Shown here: one piece after another, positions 37,501-42,090 of the stretch
Numbering within the stretch: position 1 is the first letter of the stretch
Layout: each line of letters opens with the position of its first letter
Assembly: GCF_018736145.1 (NCBI RefSeq)
Contig: NZ_CP059997.1
Location: 3,409,501 to 3,473,500, forward strand
Length of the DNA: 64,000 nt
From: Amycolatopsis sp. CA-230715
Lineage (GTDB): Bacteria; Actinomycetota; Actinomycetes; Mycobacteriales; Pseudonocardiaceae
Direction of reading: 5' to 3'
Program-made: the position numbers and the translations under genes
Notes under the pieces: generated by a model
What the model was told of the DNA's origin: nothing
The model's input: only the letters and a program-made list of their open reading frames with translations
Database searches by the model: none

Positions 37501-39959
37501 TACATTTTTGTACCACCAGGTCCGAACGGGTCAGCGACGAACCGCTCCGCGGTCAGTCCGGGACGCCCGAGGTAGCCGCGCGCGAGCCCGCGACCGCCGA
37601 CATACAGCTCGCCTTCGACACCGGGAGCGACCGGCCGCAGCGCCGAGTCCAGCACGTAGCAGCGCGTGTTCGGGTCCGGAACGCCGATCGGCACCGGCCC
37701 GGTCCAGCACGGTTCCGCCTGCCACAGCGTCGAATTCACGCTCGCCTCGGTGAGCCCGTAGGCGGCCACCACGCGCATGCGCTCGGCCCACCGCGCGATC
37801 AGCTCCGCCGGCACGGTCTCGGTGCCGACGACCAGCACCCCGCCCTCGGGCAGCTCGCAGTCCGAGGGCAGCGCCGCGACCAGCGACGGCGGCAGGATCA
37901 TGTTCGTCACGCGGTGCTCGGCGAGGTACGAGGTCAGCGCCGCGCCCGCGACGCGCCGCTCGCTCGGCACCACGACCACGGTCCCGCCGACGCACAACGA
38001 CATCACCAGGTCCCACACCGTGACGTCGAACCCGACCGAGGCGAACTGCGCCACCCGGCTGTCCCGCGTGATCCCGATGCGCTCGGTCGCGGTCGCCATC
38101 AGGCTGCCCACGCCGTCGTGCGGCACCACGACGCCCTTGGGCTTCCCGGTGGACCCCGAGGTGTAGATGACGTACGCGGCGGCGTCGAGCGGGATGTCCA
38201 CACCGGTCGGTCCGGTGTCCTGTGTGGACAGATCGGCGGTGTCGAGCAACACCGTGTCCACTTCGGGCAGTTCCCCGGCCAGCCCGGTGGTGGAGACGAC
38301 CACGCGGGCGCTGGCGTCGGTGAGCATGTACGCGATCCGCTCGCGCGGGTGGTCGAGGTCGAGCGGGAGGTAGGCCGCGCCCGCCTTCATGACGCCGAGC
38401 AGCGCCACCACGAGATCGGCCGACCGCGGCAGCGCGACGCCGACCACGTCCTCGCGGCCGATTCCGGTGTCCCGCAACAGATGTGCGAGCTGGTTCGCGC
38501 GCGCGTCCAGTTCCGCATAGGTCAGCCGTTCGTCCTCGCAGACGACCGCGACCTTGTCCGGGGTTTCCCGCGCCCGTGCCTCGCACGCGCCGGGCCAGCT
38601 CACTTCGTCGGACGGGTAAGGCGAAGCGCCGAAGCGGTCGAGTACCTGTTCCCGCTCGTCCGGTTCGAGCAGCTCGATCCGTCCGACGGGCAGCTCCGGC
38701 TCGGTCACGATCGCGTCGAGCACGCGGAGGAACCGTCGCTGGTGCACGGCCAGTTCCCCGGGCCCGGCGACGGCGGCATCAGCATCGAACTCGACGCGCA
38801 TCCCCCTGCCGCGTGGGCGTTCGTAGACCGCGATGGTCAGGTCGTTGATCGGGCCGCTGTTGAGGTAGAAGTTCGTCGCCTCGTGATCGCAGAACCGCAG
38901 ATCGGACTCGAAGGCGAGGAAGTTCACCGTCGGCCCCACCAGCTCGCGGAACCCTTCGGTGAGGCCGAGTTCCCTCGCCAGGGTCTCCCCGCGGTAGCGG
39001 CTGTGCGCCACCAGATCGCGGATCGCGCCCGCCACCTCGTCGAGCAGTTCGGCCGGCGTGCTCGACGGCCGCACGCGCACGCGCAACGGCAGCACGTTCG
39101 ACACCATGCCGGGGATCTCCCGCAACTCCGGGTCGAGCCGCGCGGTGACCGGCAGGCCCAGCACCACGTCCTCGCTGCCGGTGGCGCGGTGCAGGTAGGC
39201 GGCCACCGCCGCGATCATCAGGCGCGACAGGCGGGTGCCCGCGTCGGCGGCCGCCTTGTGCAGCGCCGTCGTCCGCGCCCCGGAGAGGTCCGTGACGTGA
39301 CGGTCCACTGTGGACGGCTGACCCGGTGACCGTTCGACGAGCCGCGCGGGCTCCGGACGGTCGGCGAACCGCGCGTGCCAGTAGGCGCGATCTTCCTCAT
39401 GTTGCGCGGAATCGTGGTACTCGGCGTCGTGCTCGACGAGCGTGGTCAGCCGCCACTGCCGCTCCGGTGCTTCGCCGAGGTACCGCTCGGAGATCCGGTT
39501 GATCACCACGAACGCGCCGTAGCCGTCCATCACCAGGTGGTGGTAGCGCTGGTAGAGCAGCACCTTGTCGTCCGCGACGGTCAGCAGCGCGTGCGCGTGC
39601 ACCGGGCCGCGCGCGAGATCGACCACGCGCTTGACGTCGGCGAGCATCCACGCTTCGGCCGCGCCGGCCGGGTCCGGCTCACCGCGGAAGTCGATCCGGG
39701 GAAGTCCCCAGTTGTGTTCCGTCTGGACCTGATACGGCGTCCCGTCGCGGTCTTCGAACCGGACGTGCACGCACTCGGCCTCGTCGACCGACGCGCGGAC
39801 CGCGTCGGCCAGCCGCTCCAGGTCGACATCGGTGCCGCGGATCTCGACGTACCCGGCGACGTTGTAGACCGGGCTGTCCGGCTCGATCCGCTGCGCGAGC
39901 CAGATCCCTTGCTGCGCCCCGGTCAAGGGCAGGCCGGACCCACCTGAAACACGTGCCAC
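16506..39959 (-). CDS. Six-module non-ribosomal peptide synthetase for a hydroxamate siderophore
   Basis: A 7817-residue synthetase; GTG 39959 is the first start after an in-frame stop, behind GGAG. Domains by approximate residue: C1 10-440, A1 455-935, T1 978, E1 1030-1450; C2 1475-1890, A2 1895-2395, T2 2441, E2 2490-2900; C3 2910-3330, A3 with inserted N-methyltransferase (VLEIGVGTG at 3872) 3350-4215, T3 4260; C4 4310-4730, A4 4745-5230, T4 5279; C5 5325-5745, A5 5755-6240, T5 6286; C6 6345-6760, A6 6775-7265, T6 7311, E3 7365-7817. Specificity codes read by eye: A2 DVWHFSLVDK and A4/A5 DVWHVSLVDK (Ser), A3 DMENLGLINK (N5-hydroxyornithine), A1 DVWIVGAVN and A6 DAQEGGLVD unresolved, probably (formyl)hydroxyornithine. 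No thioesterase; release may occur by hydroxyornithine cyclisation. It is last in an operon with the hydroxylase and two binding proteins. Confidence 0.95.
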   Translation of the reverse strand: MARVSGGSGLPLTGAQQGIWLAQRIEPDSPVYNVAGYVEIRGTDVDLERLADAVRASVDEAECVHVRFEDRDGTPYQVQTEHNWGLPRIDFRGEPDPAGAAEAWMLADVKRVVDLARGPVHAHALLTVADDKVLLYQRYHHLVMDGYGAFVVINRISERYLGEAPERQWRLTTLVEHDAEYHDSAQHEEDRAYWHARFADRPEPARLVERSPGQPSTVDRHVTDLSGARTTALHKAAADAGTRLSRLMIAAVAAYLHRATGSEDVVLGLPVTARLDPELREIPGMVSNVLPLRVRVRPSSTPAELLDEVAGAIRDLVAHSRYRGETLARELGLTEGFRELVGPTVNFLAFESDLRFCDHEATNFYLNSGPINDLTIAVYERPRGRGMRVEFDADAAVAGPGELAVHQRRFLRVLDAIVTEPELPVGRIELLEPDEREQVLDRFGASPYPSDEVSWPGACEARARETPDKVAVVCEDERLTYAELDARANQLAHLLRDTGIGREDVVGVALPRSADLVVALLGVMKAGAAYLPLDLDHPRERIAYMLTDASARVVVSTTGLAGELPEVDTVLLDTADLSTQDTGPTGVDIPLDAAAYVIYTSGSTGKPKGVVVPHDGVGSLMATATERIGITRDSRVAQFASVGFDVTVWDLVMSLCVGGTVVVVPSERRVAGAALTSYLAEHRVTNMILPPSLVAALPSDCELPEGGVLVVGTETVPAELIARWAERMRVVAAYGLTEASVNSTLWQAEPCWTGPVPIGVPDPNTRCYVLDSALRPVAPGVEGELYVGGRGLARGYLGRPGLTAERFVADPFGPGGTKMYRTGDRVKWRSDGNLDFLGRADGQVKIRGYRIEPGEIESVLMRHDDIAQAAVVVLEDHRRVKRLVAYTVGAADAGQARAQVEASLPDYMVPSVVVRMDGPLPLTPNGKLDRKALPEPDWAGLAGRDRPRTPAEHTLSALAAEVLGLPEVGIHDSFFELGGDSIVAIGLVTKARQAGLVITPREVFAHRTVAALAAVAQDKSAVAHGPDDGTGVVVPTPIVRWLAAGTDPSEVDGFYQSTLVTVPAELTFARLAEMLQALLDRHDLLRATLSEDWSLTVPDPGSVRASELIERASTVDERQVAEAVGRLAPRDGRMLQAVWFEADNRLLLVAHHLVVDGVSWRILLDDLAQAWDGAELAPVTTSFRRWAELLAATEPVEELPLWRRQVSTPDPVLGTGEPGRVAASLTVSLPAGKTAPLLTTVPAAVHGAVNDVLLTGLARAVRTWRGDDGPVLVDLEGHGREEELGEVDLSRTVGWFTSMFPVRLDPVVGSLGDAVKSVKEWLRALPRNGIGYGLLDADPVLRDAPAPQVLFNYLGRFSSQDKDFHPAPEANPIGAGIDPRMPLRHRLEINAVVRDTADGPELSTTFSWPKTVLTEDSVRELSQHWLDALAAVAECDAAGHSPSDFPLVSLDQSEVDELDAAVPSLTDVLPATPLQEGLFFHALFDEAAADAYVMQQVIGLRGPVDEELLRRALQGVVDRHAPLRAGFRQRDDGTVLQIIGDAELPWRVVSEVDVHDVAERDRARRFDLTAPPLLAATFVRGGADRHWLVLTLHHLVSDGWSTPVMIGDLFALYGRDASALPVVTPYREYFGWLSTRDREAALSAWRTELAGLDAPTSLVDGEADPARFHLEQVRTELSAELTNGLIAVAREHHVTLSTVFQTAWGLLLGAVTGRDDVVFGTTVSGRAAEVPGIEAMAGLFANTVPVRVRAPGANTLGDVLTGVQAAQAELLDHQHLGLADLQRLAGFDELFDTLLVFENYPLDRELTDAGGTLAFDGLEFFGAGHYPLTLLVLPGDRIGIEFDHDASRLSERDVRQLAERLVRVLESIAAAPGSRVARLDVLSRQEHDRIDEQAATAHAVPDRTLAQAIAAQVAKTPSATAVVFEGTELSYADLDARADALAARLHAGPEDVVAVAVPRSAELMVALLAVLKTGAAYLPLDTDYPAERIEFMLADSGARQVVLADAAVPVLDGIEYVDVRSGTTGEPVVSRAVLDNPAYLIYTSGSTGRPKGVLVSHRAIVNRLAWMQGQYGLEPGDRVLQKTPSSFDVSVWEFFWALVEGATVVLARPDGHRDPEYLAEVIRRESITTVHFVPSMLAAFLREIDDPAFSSTLRRVFSSGEALPGDTATRWLALTGVPLHNLYGPTEAAVDVSWFPCGDAESTTVPIGRPVWNTRLHVLDTSLRPVPDGTPGELYLAGVQLARGYHGRAALTAERFVADPFGGPTGTAARSASLGGGGRATGGQMYRTGDLVLRRSDGALEYLGRTDRQVKVRGNRIELGEIEAALVRQAGIAQAAVTVRENSLIGYLVGESTVDSAALSERLASVLPAPMVPSAFVVLDELPLTPSGKLDVKALPAPSATRAHVARERGTAAEVVLAEIFGEVLGITGVAPSDDFFGLGGDSILSIAVSSRARKRGMKISPRQVFEHRTPAALAALAGPAPSSEPVAAEDGVGDVPPLPIVHWLRERGGPIGRFSLSMLVRTPIGADVEALASVLQALLDHHDALRVRLTVVGGAVWTLETRPAGTVSAVDVLRRVSVVDDLRALVADEASAAADRLDPEAGAMVQAVFFDAGADEPGRLLLVVHHLAIDGVSWRVLAEDLVTAWEAVSRGVTPVLEPAGTSMRAFSKAVTEQAHARHRLDDLAHWTETLAPGAELLPEYRGGGTFGSASRRVARLSVAETKPLLSGDVTGKLLDALHVAVNRWRGRDGELLVDLERHGREDVSGSDTARTVGWFTAIEPVRLGRDATVSDGGISYGMLRYLNAQTAPLLAGAASAQVLVNYLGRGPVPDDGDWTVAAEAVAIAPDAGLGLPYAVQIDIVCEETADGPSLTASWLWPSGGLSEKDVAELSDGWLAALREQASAEETWPLSPLQEGLFFHASYDTAALDVYTVQDLFELGHRVDEARLRAAGAALLGRNPNLRAAFTSEGRGGPVQIIAGGNREIPLDVVDLSTMLADEQDAEVTRLLEADRARRFVLDAPPLCRMTLIRLGAARDRLVITHHLLLWDGWSEGVFLEQLFHLYERGGDDRGLPVPGSYRDYLDWLSEQDTAEAAAAWREALDGLEEPTLLGPASDEPSVPEQCRAELGDELSERLRSAARQHGLTINTVLNAGWALALAVVVGRDDVVFGSTVAGRPAEIDDVDKIIGLFLNTIPVRVAFDPYERVLDLLRRVQDQRVSLMAHEYYGLGEIQREAGHARLFDAIYVLQNFADEDAFDEFRHRYDITTSDSVDATHYPIGLVVTPAANLRVRLSYRPEIIDRELAEDLLGRFLVAVDLLSGDGTAQVGSLDLRPQETVSAPLDRPIGDDTISDLLAAQASRTPDAVACVFGEQTVTYAELDGRINRMARFLLSRGAEPEQVIALGLPRSIDMVVALFAVLRTGAAYLPLELDYPADRIALMLEDAKPLLVVDTELLSTVDFETFSADSVEDAERPLFARDRADRMEHPAYVIYTSGSTGKPKGVVTPYRGLTNMQLNHQEAIFGPAIASAGGRRLRIAHTVSFAFDMSWEELLWLVEGHEVHICDEELRRDAAALVAYCDARRIDVVNVTPTYAHLLFEEGMLRDDNGGHRPVLVLLGGEAVSESVWARLRDTEGVYGYNLYGPTEYTINTLGGGTEDSATPTVGREIWNTRAHILDRWLRPVRDGVPGELYISGLGLARGYLHRHALTAERFVADPFGSPGAAMYRTGDLVRRRPDGNLDFLGRTDDQVKIRGYRVELGEIETVLSGHPLVAQAAVIARDDPSAPGLKRLVGYVVPADVDAGARAEVEAEQVGEWQQIYSDEYTEIPTALFEEDFAGWDSSYDGDPIPVEHMREWRAATVERITELSPVNVLEIGVGTGLLMSQLAPRAQRYWGTDFAAPVIRKLGEELKRDPSLAAKVELRCRPADDLDGLPRGFFDTIVINSVIQYFPSADYLADVVTGAVELLAPGGALFVGDVRNLALLRRFHTAIQLGRGTPADRLESAVDRAVALEKELLLAPEFFTALAERLPGVGVEIRTKHARHHNELSRYRYDVVFHRSRESVVDLSAVPSVEWRQDLESLLAGDAVRVTGIPDARLASEPPESGAGVEQHDVHALGSRLGYRVRTTPSAVAGAFDAVFTRSEAALSTGLYRPVRGVEQANDPAAARTANTLVQRLRSDLKQSLPDYLVPGSLVPIDEIPLTDNGKLDVRALPDAEPTVTLASSRPPSSETEEKLCELFAEVLGLGEVGVEDNFFDLGGHSLLATRLISRARTELGTELAIRDLFDAPTVAQLASKAGTGEPARPAVTARARPERIPLSPAQKRLLLLTKFDDGGIAYNFPLVFRLRGALDVDALHSALDDVVARHESLRTVFPSRGGEPYQRILDSAAVPFEVLSVVESELASRIEELSRRPFALDTEIPIRAMVLRLGSEDFVVAVVLHHITTDEWSDRPFLTDLTAAYRSRVDGRAPAFAPLPVQYADYTLWQAELLGDPADADSRVAKELAFWRDRLAGAPDELTLPVDRSRPTRPSGRGGRVETELPVETAKALRALSTSSGASMFMLAHASVAALLHRMGAGTDIVLGAPIAGRGDAEIADLVGFFVNTLVLRTDLGGDPSFGEVLDRVKEFDLAAFSHQDVPFDRVVEELNPPRVAGRNPLFQVMVGYHHRPESDHELLGLRTEWFGMDTGMAKFDLHFTVVDQPSTDRIGLALEFATDLFDSRTASLLLTRLERVLAQVASAPSRRVRELDVLTAAETAQVLGEWNVWGPAVSGLPVSRVEPDAVAVVFEGGELSFGEFEGWVSGVAGWLSGLGVGRGDRVGVVLPRSVELLVTVFAVQRVGAAYVPVDPGLPADRVEFMLADSAPAVVVDDVEQVRGVSRGMSFVPVAVDPGDAAYVIYTSGSTGRPKGVVVPHAGMANRLAWMQDEFALAPGDRVLLKTPASFDVSVWELFWPLTVGATLVIASPEGHKDPHYLAELIQRERVGMVHFVPSMLEVFLAEPSTVGCASLRQVVCSGEALSASVAARFREVLPGASLHNLYGPTEASVDVTSWTCTGDETGTVPIGRPIWNTQTYVLDAALNPVPPGVAGELYLAGIQLARGYLGRPGLTAERFIANPFTPGERLYRTGDLARWTFDGVLEFLGRVDHQVKIRGFRIELGEIETILTTHPQVEQAVVTEHEGTLVAYPVPAGVNLDDLRAHAAGLLPEYMVPTTFSPLNALPLTPNGKLDRAALPKPDYAEKATGTAPRTEREARLCAAFADVLGVERVGIDDDFFALGGHSLLVMRLVGRMRAELGIEVPLRAVFDAPTVAALASALGDAVPAAAPLTVRDRPERVPLSFAQRRLWVLDQVDGPSSTYTIPLAWRMSGALDLDALRAAVHDLVLRHESLRTVFPADGGEPYQRILPEPEVPFLVERVTEDVLPAKLAQAAEHAFALDRELPIRATVFETARDEHVVLLLVHHIAGDEWSSAPLSADLTTAYASRVDGRAPEFAPLPVQYADYALWQRESLGDDLARQLDFWRAELAGLPDELALPTDRTRPAEASHQGASVAVPFTPELSQGLRDLARQHDVSLFMVLHAAVATLLTRLGAGTDVPIGSPISGRGDAALEDLVGFFLNTLVLRTDTGGDPTFGELLARVRDTDLAAFSHQDVPFERLVEALNPERSLARHPLFQVMVVYLADPGDGLALPGISARPEPVGQRTAKFDLEFDFTDDGGRIEYSTDLFDARTVERLAEQLLRVLTDVVADPGAPIGSIDLLSEVDRQRMLVEWNRWGPAVSGLPVSRVEPDAVAVVFEGGELSFGEFEGWVSGVAGWLSGLGVGRGDRVGVVLPRSVELLVTVFAVQRVGAAYVPVDPGLPADRVEFMLADSAPAVVVDDVEQVRGVSRGMSFVPVAVDPGDAAYVIYTSGSTGRPKGVVVPHAGMANRLAWMQDEFALAPGDRVLLKTPASFDVSVWELFWPLTVGATLVIASPEGHKDPHYLAELIQRERVGMVHFVPSMLEVFLAESAAASCTSLRRVVCSGEALSAGVAARFREVLPDASLHNLYGPTEASVDVTSWTCTGDETGLVPIGRPIWNTQTYVLDHALNPVPPGVAGELYLAGVQLARGYLGRAGLTAERFVANPFTPGERLYRTGDLARWSFDGVLEFLGRVDHQVKVRGFRIELGEIETVLTSHPEVDQAVVLAHDGALVAYPVPASVDLADLRTHAAAALPEYMVPTTFSPLNALPLTPNGKLDRAALPKPDYAGLVTDGAPRTPREEVLCGLVAGVLGLERVGVDDDFFALGGDSIVAMQLVARARAEGLVLSPRDVFRHKTAAGLAAVAGTRDTTAGSLDAELLTLDEAERTEVEGTALPVTPLQAGLLFHASMDTDDEDVYTVQVSFDLEGDIDGARLKEAAAALLDRHPNLRAGFRYLRSGRPVSIVPKAVTLPWREVALPDEQAWEHALGQERRRFDPAEPPLIRFLLARVGDGYRFAVSHQHLLMDGWSVPQLMRELAELYDGSAAEPVRFRDYLRWLSEQDTEAARAAWALELEGFEEPARLVPADPNRVAAAPLRRTEFLPEDLTARLTAFARTRGLTVNTLVQAAWGLLLGRLTGREDVVFGATVSGRPGEVPGVEAMIGLFINTVPVRVEAGAAETLGAVLDRVQERQSELMAHQHLGLADIQRAHGIGELFDTLVVFESYPGADAGPGSGLRAVPRDHDDATHYPFTWAVEPGERLRLTAEYRADLFTEPVLDRIVGGMRTLFEAMTTGVDRRLSEVDVLSAVERRQVLETWNDTARDVPRSTVPALFEAQARRAPDAPALAFGRTQWTFAELDAWTNQVARRLIGLGAGPETVVALSLPRSAEFLVAILAVLKAGAAYLPLDPDQPAERTSAMIEDSRPVVVLDELPDLSDVDAIPVTDDDRLAPLHPDHPAYVIYTSGSTGRPKGVVVCHRGVVNLFHSHRETLYRPAVERTGRERLRVAHAWSFSFDASWQPQLWLLDGHLLHVVDEETRRDPELLAGVLSDERIDFVEVTPSYFTQMADAGLIRDGECSLAVVGVGGEAVPDALWSQLGELPGTEAYNLYGPTESTVDALVARVSETDRPLVGRPVANTRAYVLDAALRPVPPGVTGELYLSGAGLARGYLEKAALTAERFVANPYGPGRVYRTGDLARWTEDGRLDYLGRADDQVKIRGFRIELAEVEAALAAHAKAGQVLVVVREDRPGVKRLVAYVVPAESTAPDPAELRAHAGERLPEYMVPAAFVLLEKFPVLANGKLDRKSLPAPDFSDVVSGRAPETERERVLATVFSEVLGVAELGVDDDFFALGGDSIVAMQLVSRTRAAGLRITPRQVFAHRTVAALAEIAEESAAAQHSPADGTGTVALTPIMHALREQGGPIDGYHQVALVQTPAELDWAGARAVLAAVAARHDMLRARLVRDGDWTFEVPETVDSDEWIVHCAVSTEDDLRAVIAEQALSARDRLDPDAGRMVSAVFFDTGRDRPGRLLVLIHHLVVDGVSWRILLPDFAAAWADLAAGRSPELAPVGTSFRRWSSELVARASEPARLDELPWWRAALSGGDPLPLRAELDPARDVVRTVRGIGLTLSTEHTEPLLTTVPAAFGVTVNDVLLTAFALAVAEWRWREGGTGNAVLVDLEGHGREEELAAHADLSRTVGWFTSVIPVLLDPGEIDLDDALAGGPAAGAAIRRVAAHLAGMPSAGVGAGLLRHLNPDTKPELAALGSPKIEFNYMGRFGFPPATDWSYAAETEAADVNPDDEMPVSHCLVVNSMTEDRPDGPVLFAHWSWPDAVLDEETVRALGTGWFAALTGLAKSGRPR
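21285..21309. repeat. GTTTAGC palindrome inside NRPS A5, copy 2
   Basis: An exact 25-bp match (reverse complement) to 930-954, with the palindrome at 21287-21304. In the NRPS frame it encodes Thr-Phe-Ser-Pro-Leu-Asn just before LPLTPNGKLD, where modules 1-3 have a different sequence. Confidence 0.7.
21997..22634. repeat. 638-bp identical segment, A5 copy
   Basis: No difference could be found by eye between this stretch and 25018-25655 (offset 3021 bp, exactly 1007 codons). It covers the N-terminal part and central core of adenylation domain 5. The coding strand uses TTG, GGT, GGG and CGT codons far more than the rest of the NRPS gene. Confidence 0.85.
24306..24330. repeat. GTTTAGC palindrome inside NRPS A4, copy 3
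   Basis: The same 25-bp word as at 21285-21309, at the equivalent place of adenylation domain 4, with the palindrome at 24308-24325. Confidence 0.7.
25018..25655. repeat. 638-bp identical segment, A4 copy
   Basis: The partner of 21997-22634. The identity ends abruptly at both sides: a C/T difference at 25017 and a G/A difference at 25656. Beyond them the two A domains remain similar but clearly diverged. Confidence 0.85.
33113..33178 (-). other. In-frame insertion in adenylation domain A2
   Basis: Between FVADPFG and MYRTGD the A2 domain has a 22-residue Gly/Ser/Ala-rich stretch (containing AARSASLGGGGRATGG), whereas A1 and A3 have five residues there. The loop lies between core motifs A6 and A7. 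It looks like a small in-frame insertion, not a frameshift, because motifs on both sides are intact. Confidence 0.6.
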
Positions 39960-40012
39960 GACTACTCCACTGTTGCTGTGTCATCCGGAGCGATTCCTCT
40001 CTCCGGTCGTCA

Positions 40013-41008
40013 TCACTCGTATTTCCCGATGGCCGCGATCGGCGGCAGGGCCTGGTCGAGCGCGTAGGGGATGGAAAGCACCGTGTTGAACGAGATCGCC
40101 GCACCAACCGGCGGGTCCTCGTAGCTGAGGAACAGGTCCCGCTTGGCCTTGACCACGCCCAGGCGCTGGTACAGCGGGTCCGCGCGGATCCGGGGTTCCG
40201 CACCCTCGTCGGATGCCAGCCAGATCAGCCGGTCGACGTCGAGCAGATCGGTCCGCTCGGCCCCGAACTCGATGACGTTCTTGTCACCCGCCAGCGAAGT
40301 GATCTTCTCCGGCAGCTTGAAGCCCATCCCGGTGAGGAACAACGACTTCGGGTCGTCCGGCGCGAAAACCGCGTAGCTCCCCGGTTTGAAGGTGTCCGCG
40401 ATCGCCACCGTCTGCGTGGCGAACTCGGGGTGCGCCGCCCTGACCTCGGCGTACCGGCGGTCCATCGTCGCGATCAGCTCCGCCATCTTCGGCTCCTGGC
40501 CGAGCGACTTGCCGATCGCGCGCGCCATGTCCTGCCACGGCGCGCCGTAGTCCTTGAACCCGGCGGGCTGCGCGACCACCGGTGCGAGCTGGGACAGCTT
40601 GCCGTATTGCTCCTTCGTCATCCCGCTGTACTGCGCGATGATGAGATCGGGGCGCAGCGCGGCGATCTTCTCGAGGTTGAAGTCGTCGCGCTCGCCGACG
40701 ATCTCGGGTTGGAAGCCCGCCCACTTGTCCTTGACCCACGGCCATTTCCCGTAAGGACGTTCGTTGAACCAGTCCACGACGCCGACCGGTTTGACACCGA
40801 GTGCGAGCGCGGCGTCCTGGTCGCTCAGCCCGAGGGTGACCACTCTGGACGGCGCGGTGCGGATCTCGGTGGTGCCGTACTTGTGCGCGACCGAAACCGG
40901 GAAGACACCGGCGACGGGAGCGCCGCCGGTGTCCTTCGTGGACGGTCCGCACGCGGTCACCGTCACGACCAGCAGGGCCGCGACGGCGACCGCCCGCGCG
41001 AGAGTCAT
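40013..41008 (-). CDS. Iron-siderophore binding lipoprotein 1
   Basis: A 331-residue FecB/periplasmic-binding-protein-2 type lipoprotein. A signal peptide ends in a lipobox (TVTAC, Cys at about 20). Family features: RVVTLGLSDQDAALALGVKPVGVVDW, the LIIAQYSGMTKEQY segment and an ALRPDL motif. It starts inside the stop of the second lipoprotein gene (ATGA overlap) and lies 53 bp before the NRPS. It would capture the ferric siderophore outside the membrane and deliver it to the FecCD permeases at 6.1-8.2 kb. It is a clear paralogue of its upstream neighbour. Confidence 0.93.
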   Translation of the reverse strand: MTLARAVAVAALLVVTVTACGPSTKDTGGAPVAGVFPVSVAHKYGTTEIRTAPSRVVTLGLSDQDAALALGVKPVGVVDWFNERPYGKWPWVKDKWAGFQPEIVGERDDFNLEKIAALRPDLIIAQYSGMTKEQYGKLSQLAPVVAQPAGFKDYGAPWQDMARAIGKSLGQEPKMAELIATMDRRYAEVRAAHPEFATQTVAIADTFKPGSYAVFAPDDPKSLFLTGMGFKLPEKITSLAGDKNVIEFGAERTDLLDVDRLIWLASDEGAEPRIRADPLYQRLGVVKAKRDLFLSYEDPPVGAAISFNTVLSIPYALDQALPPIAAIGKYE

Positions 41009-42027
41009 TTCTTGGTAGCGGCGGCCAGCAGCGGAACGCTCTGGTCGATCGCGTACGGGATGCTCAGCACCGTGGCGAAGGTGACCGCGGCGCCGATCGG
41101 CGGCTCGCTGTAGGGCAGGAAGACCGCGCGGCCCTCCTGGGCGACCTTCAGCTTCTGGTACAGCGGTTCGGCCTTGATCTGCGCGGGCGCGGCGGTGTCG
41201 GAGGTCAGCCAGATCAGCTTGTCCACATCGAGCAGATCGAGCCGCTCGGTGCCGAACTCGGTCGGGTTGCCGTCCTTGGTCAGGTCCGCGATCTGCTGCG
41301 GCACCTTGAAGCCCAGCTCGGTCATCAGCACGGTGCGCGGGTCGTTCGCGGCGAACGCGGCGTACTTGCCAGCCCCGGTGGTGTCCGCGACGGCGACCGT
41401 CTTGCCCGCGAACTCGGGGTGCTCCTGCCGCGCCTTCGCGAGTTTCGCGTCGACACCGGAAATCAGGTCCTTCGCCTTGGGCTCCTGGCCGAGCGCCTTG
41501 CCGATGGTGTCCGTCATGTCGCGCCACGGCGTGGCGAAGTCCGCGAACTTGCCGGACTGCGCGACGGTCGGCGCGATCTGCGTCAGCTTTTCGTACTGGT
41601 CCTTCGGCAGCGCGGCGTACTGCGCGATGATCACGTCGGGGCGCAGCGACGCGATCTTCTCGAAGTTGAAGTCACCGCGCTCACCGACGATCTCCGGCTG
41701 GGTGCCGCCCCACAGCGGCGCCGTCCACGGGAACGCGCCGTAGGGTCGTTCCTTGAACCAGTCGACCGCACCGACCGGCTTGACGCCCAGTGCCAGCACG
41801 GCTTCCTGGTCGGTCAGCCCGAGCGTGACGACCCGCTCCGGCTTCTTCTTGATCTCGGTGCTGCCGTACTTGTGCTCGATCGTCACCGGGAACGCGCCGG
41901 AGGGCTGGCCGCCCGCCGGTGCCTGCGGTGCCGAATCGGTGGAGCTGCCGCAAGCCGCGAGCGCCGCGGCCAGCGCGACCGCGAGCAGGCTCGCGAGACC
42001 GCGCTTGACGGTGGTGGTGGAGTGCAT
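41005..42027 (-). CDS. Iron-siderophore binding lipoprotein 2
   Basis: A 340-residue lipoprotein with signal peptide and lipobox (ALAAC, Cys at about 26) followed by a Ser/Pro/Gly linker and the same fold as its downstream paralogue (RVVTLGLTDQEAVLALGVKPVGAVDW, IIAQYAALPKDQYEKL). The two share most motifs along the whole length but differ in many ligand-loop positions, so they may bind different forms, such as free and ferric, or different siderophores. It lies 63 bp after the hydroxylase gene, in the same operon. Confidence 0.93.
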   Translation of the reverse strand: MHSTTTVKRGLASLLAVALAAALAACGSSTDSAPQAPAGGQPSGAFPVTIEHKYGSTEIKKKPERVVTLGLTDQEAVLALGVKPVGAVDWFKERPYGAFPWTAPLWGGTQPEIVGERGDFNFEKIASLRPDVIIAQYAALPKDQYEKLTQIAPTVAQSGKFADFATPWRDMTDTIGKALGQEPKAKDLISGVDAKLAKARQEHPEFAGKTVAVADTTGAGKYAAFAANDPRTVLMTELGFKVPQQIADLTKDGNPTEFGTERLDLLDVDKLIWLTSDTAAPAQIKAEPLYQKLKVAQEGRAVFLPYSEPPIGAAVTFATVLSIPYAIDQSVPLLAAATKK

Positions 42028-42090
42028 GCTTCTCGCCCTTCGAGCGATTCTACTTCGGATGTCCCTTGTGAACTGTCCAGTTCGGACGTG

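Noticed and set aside
16251..39329. Long open frames on the + strand opposite the NRPS (for example 898, 990, 835 and 1067 codons)
   Set aside because: They are rich in His, Arg, Gly and Pro, have no recognisable domain, and mirror the third-position GC of the NRPS; they are antisense shadows in GC-rich DNA.
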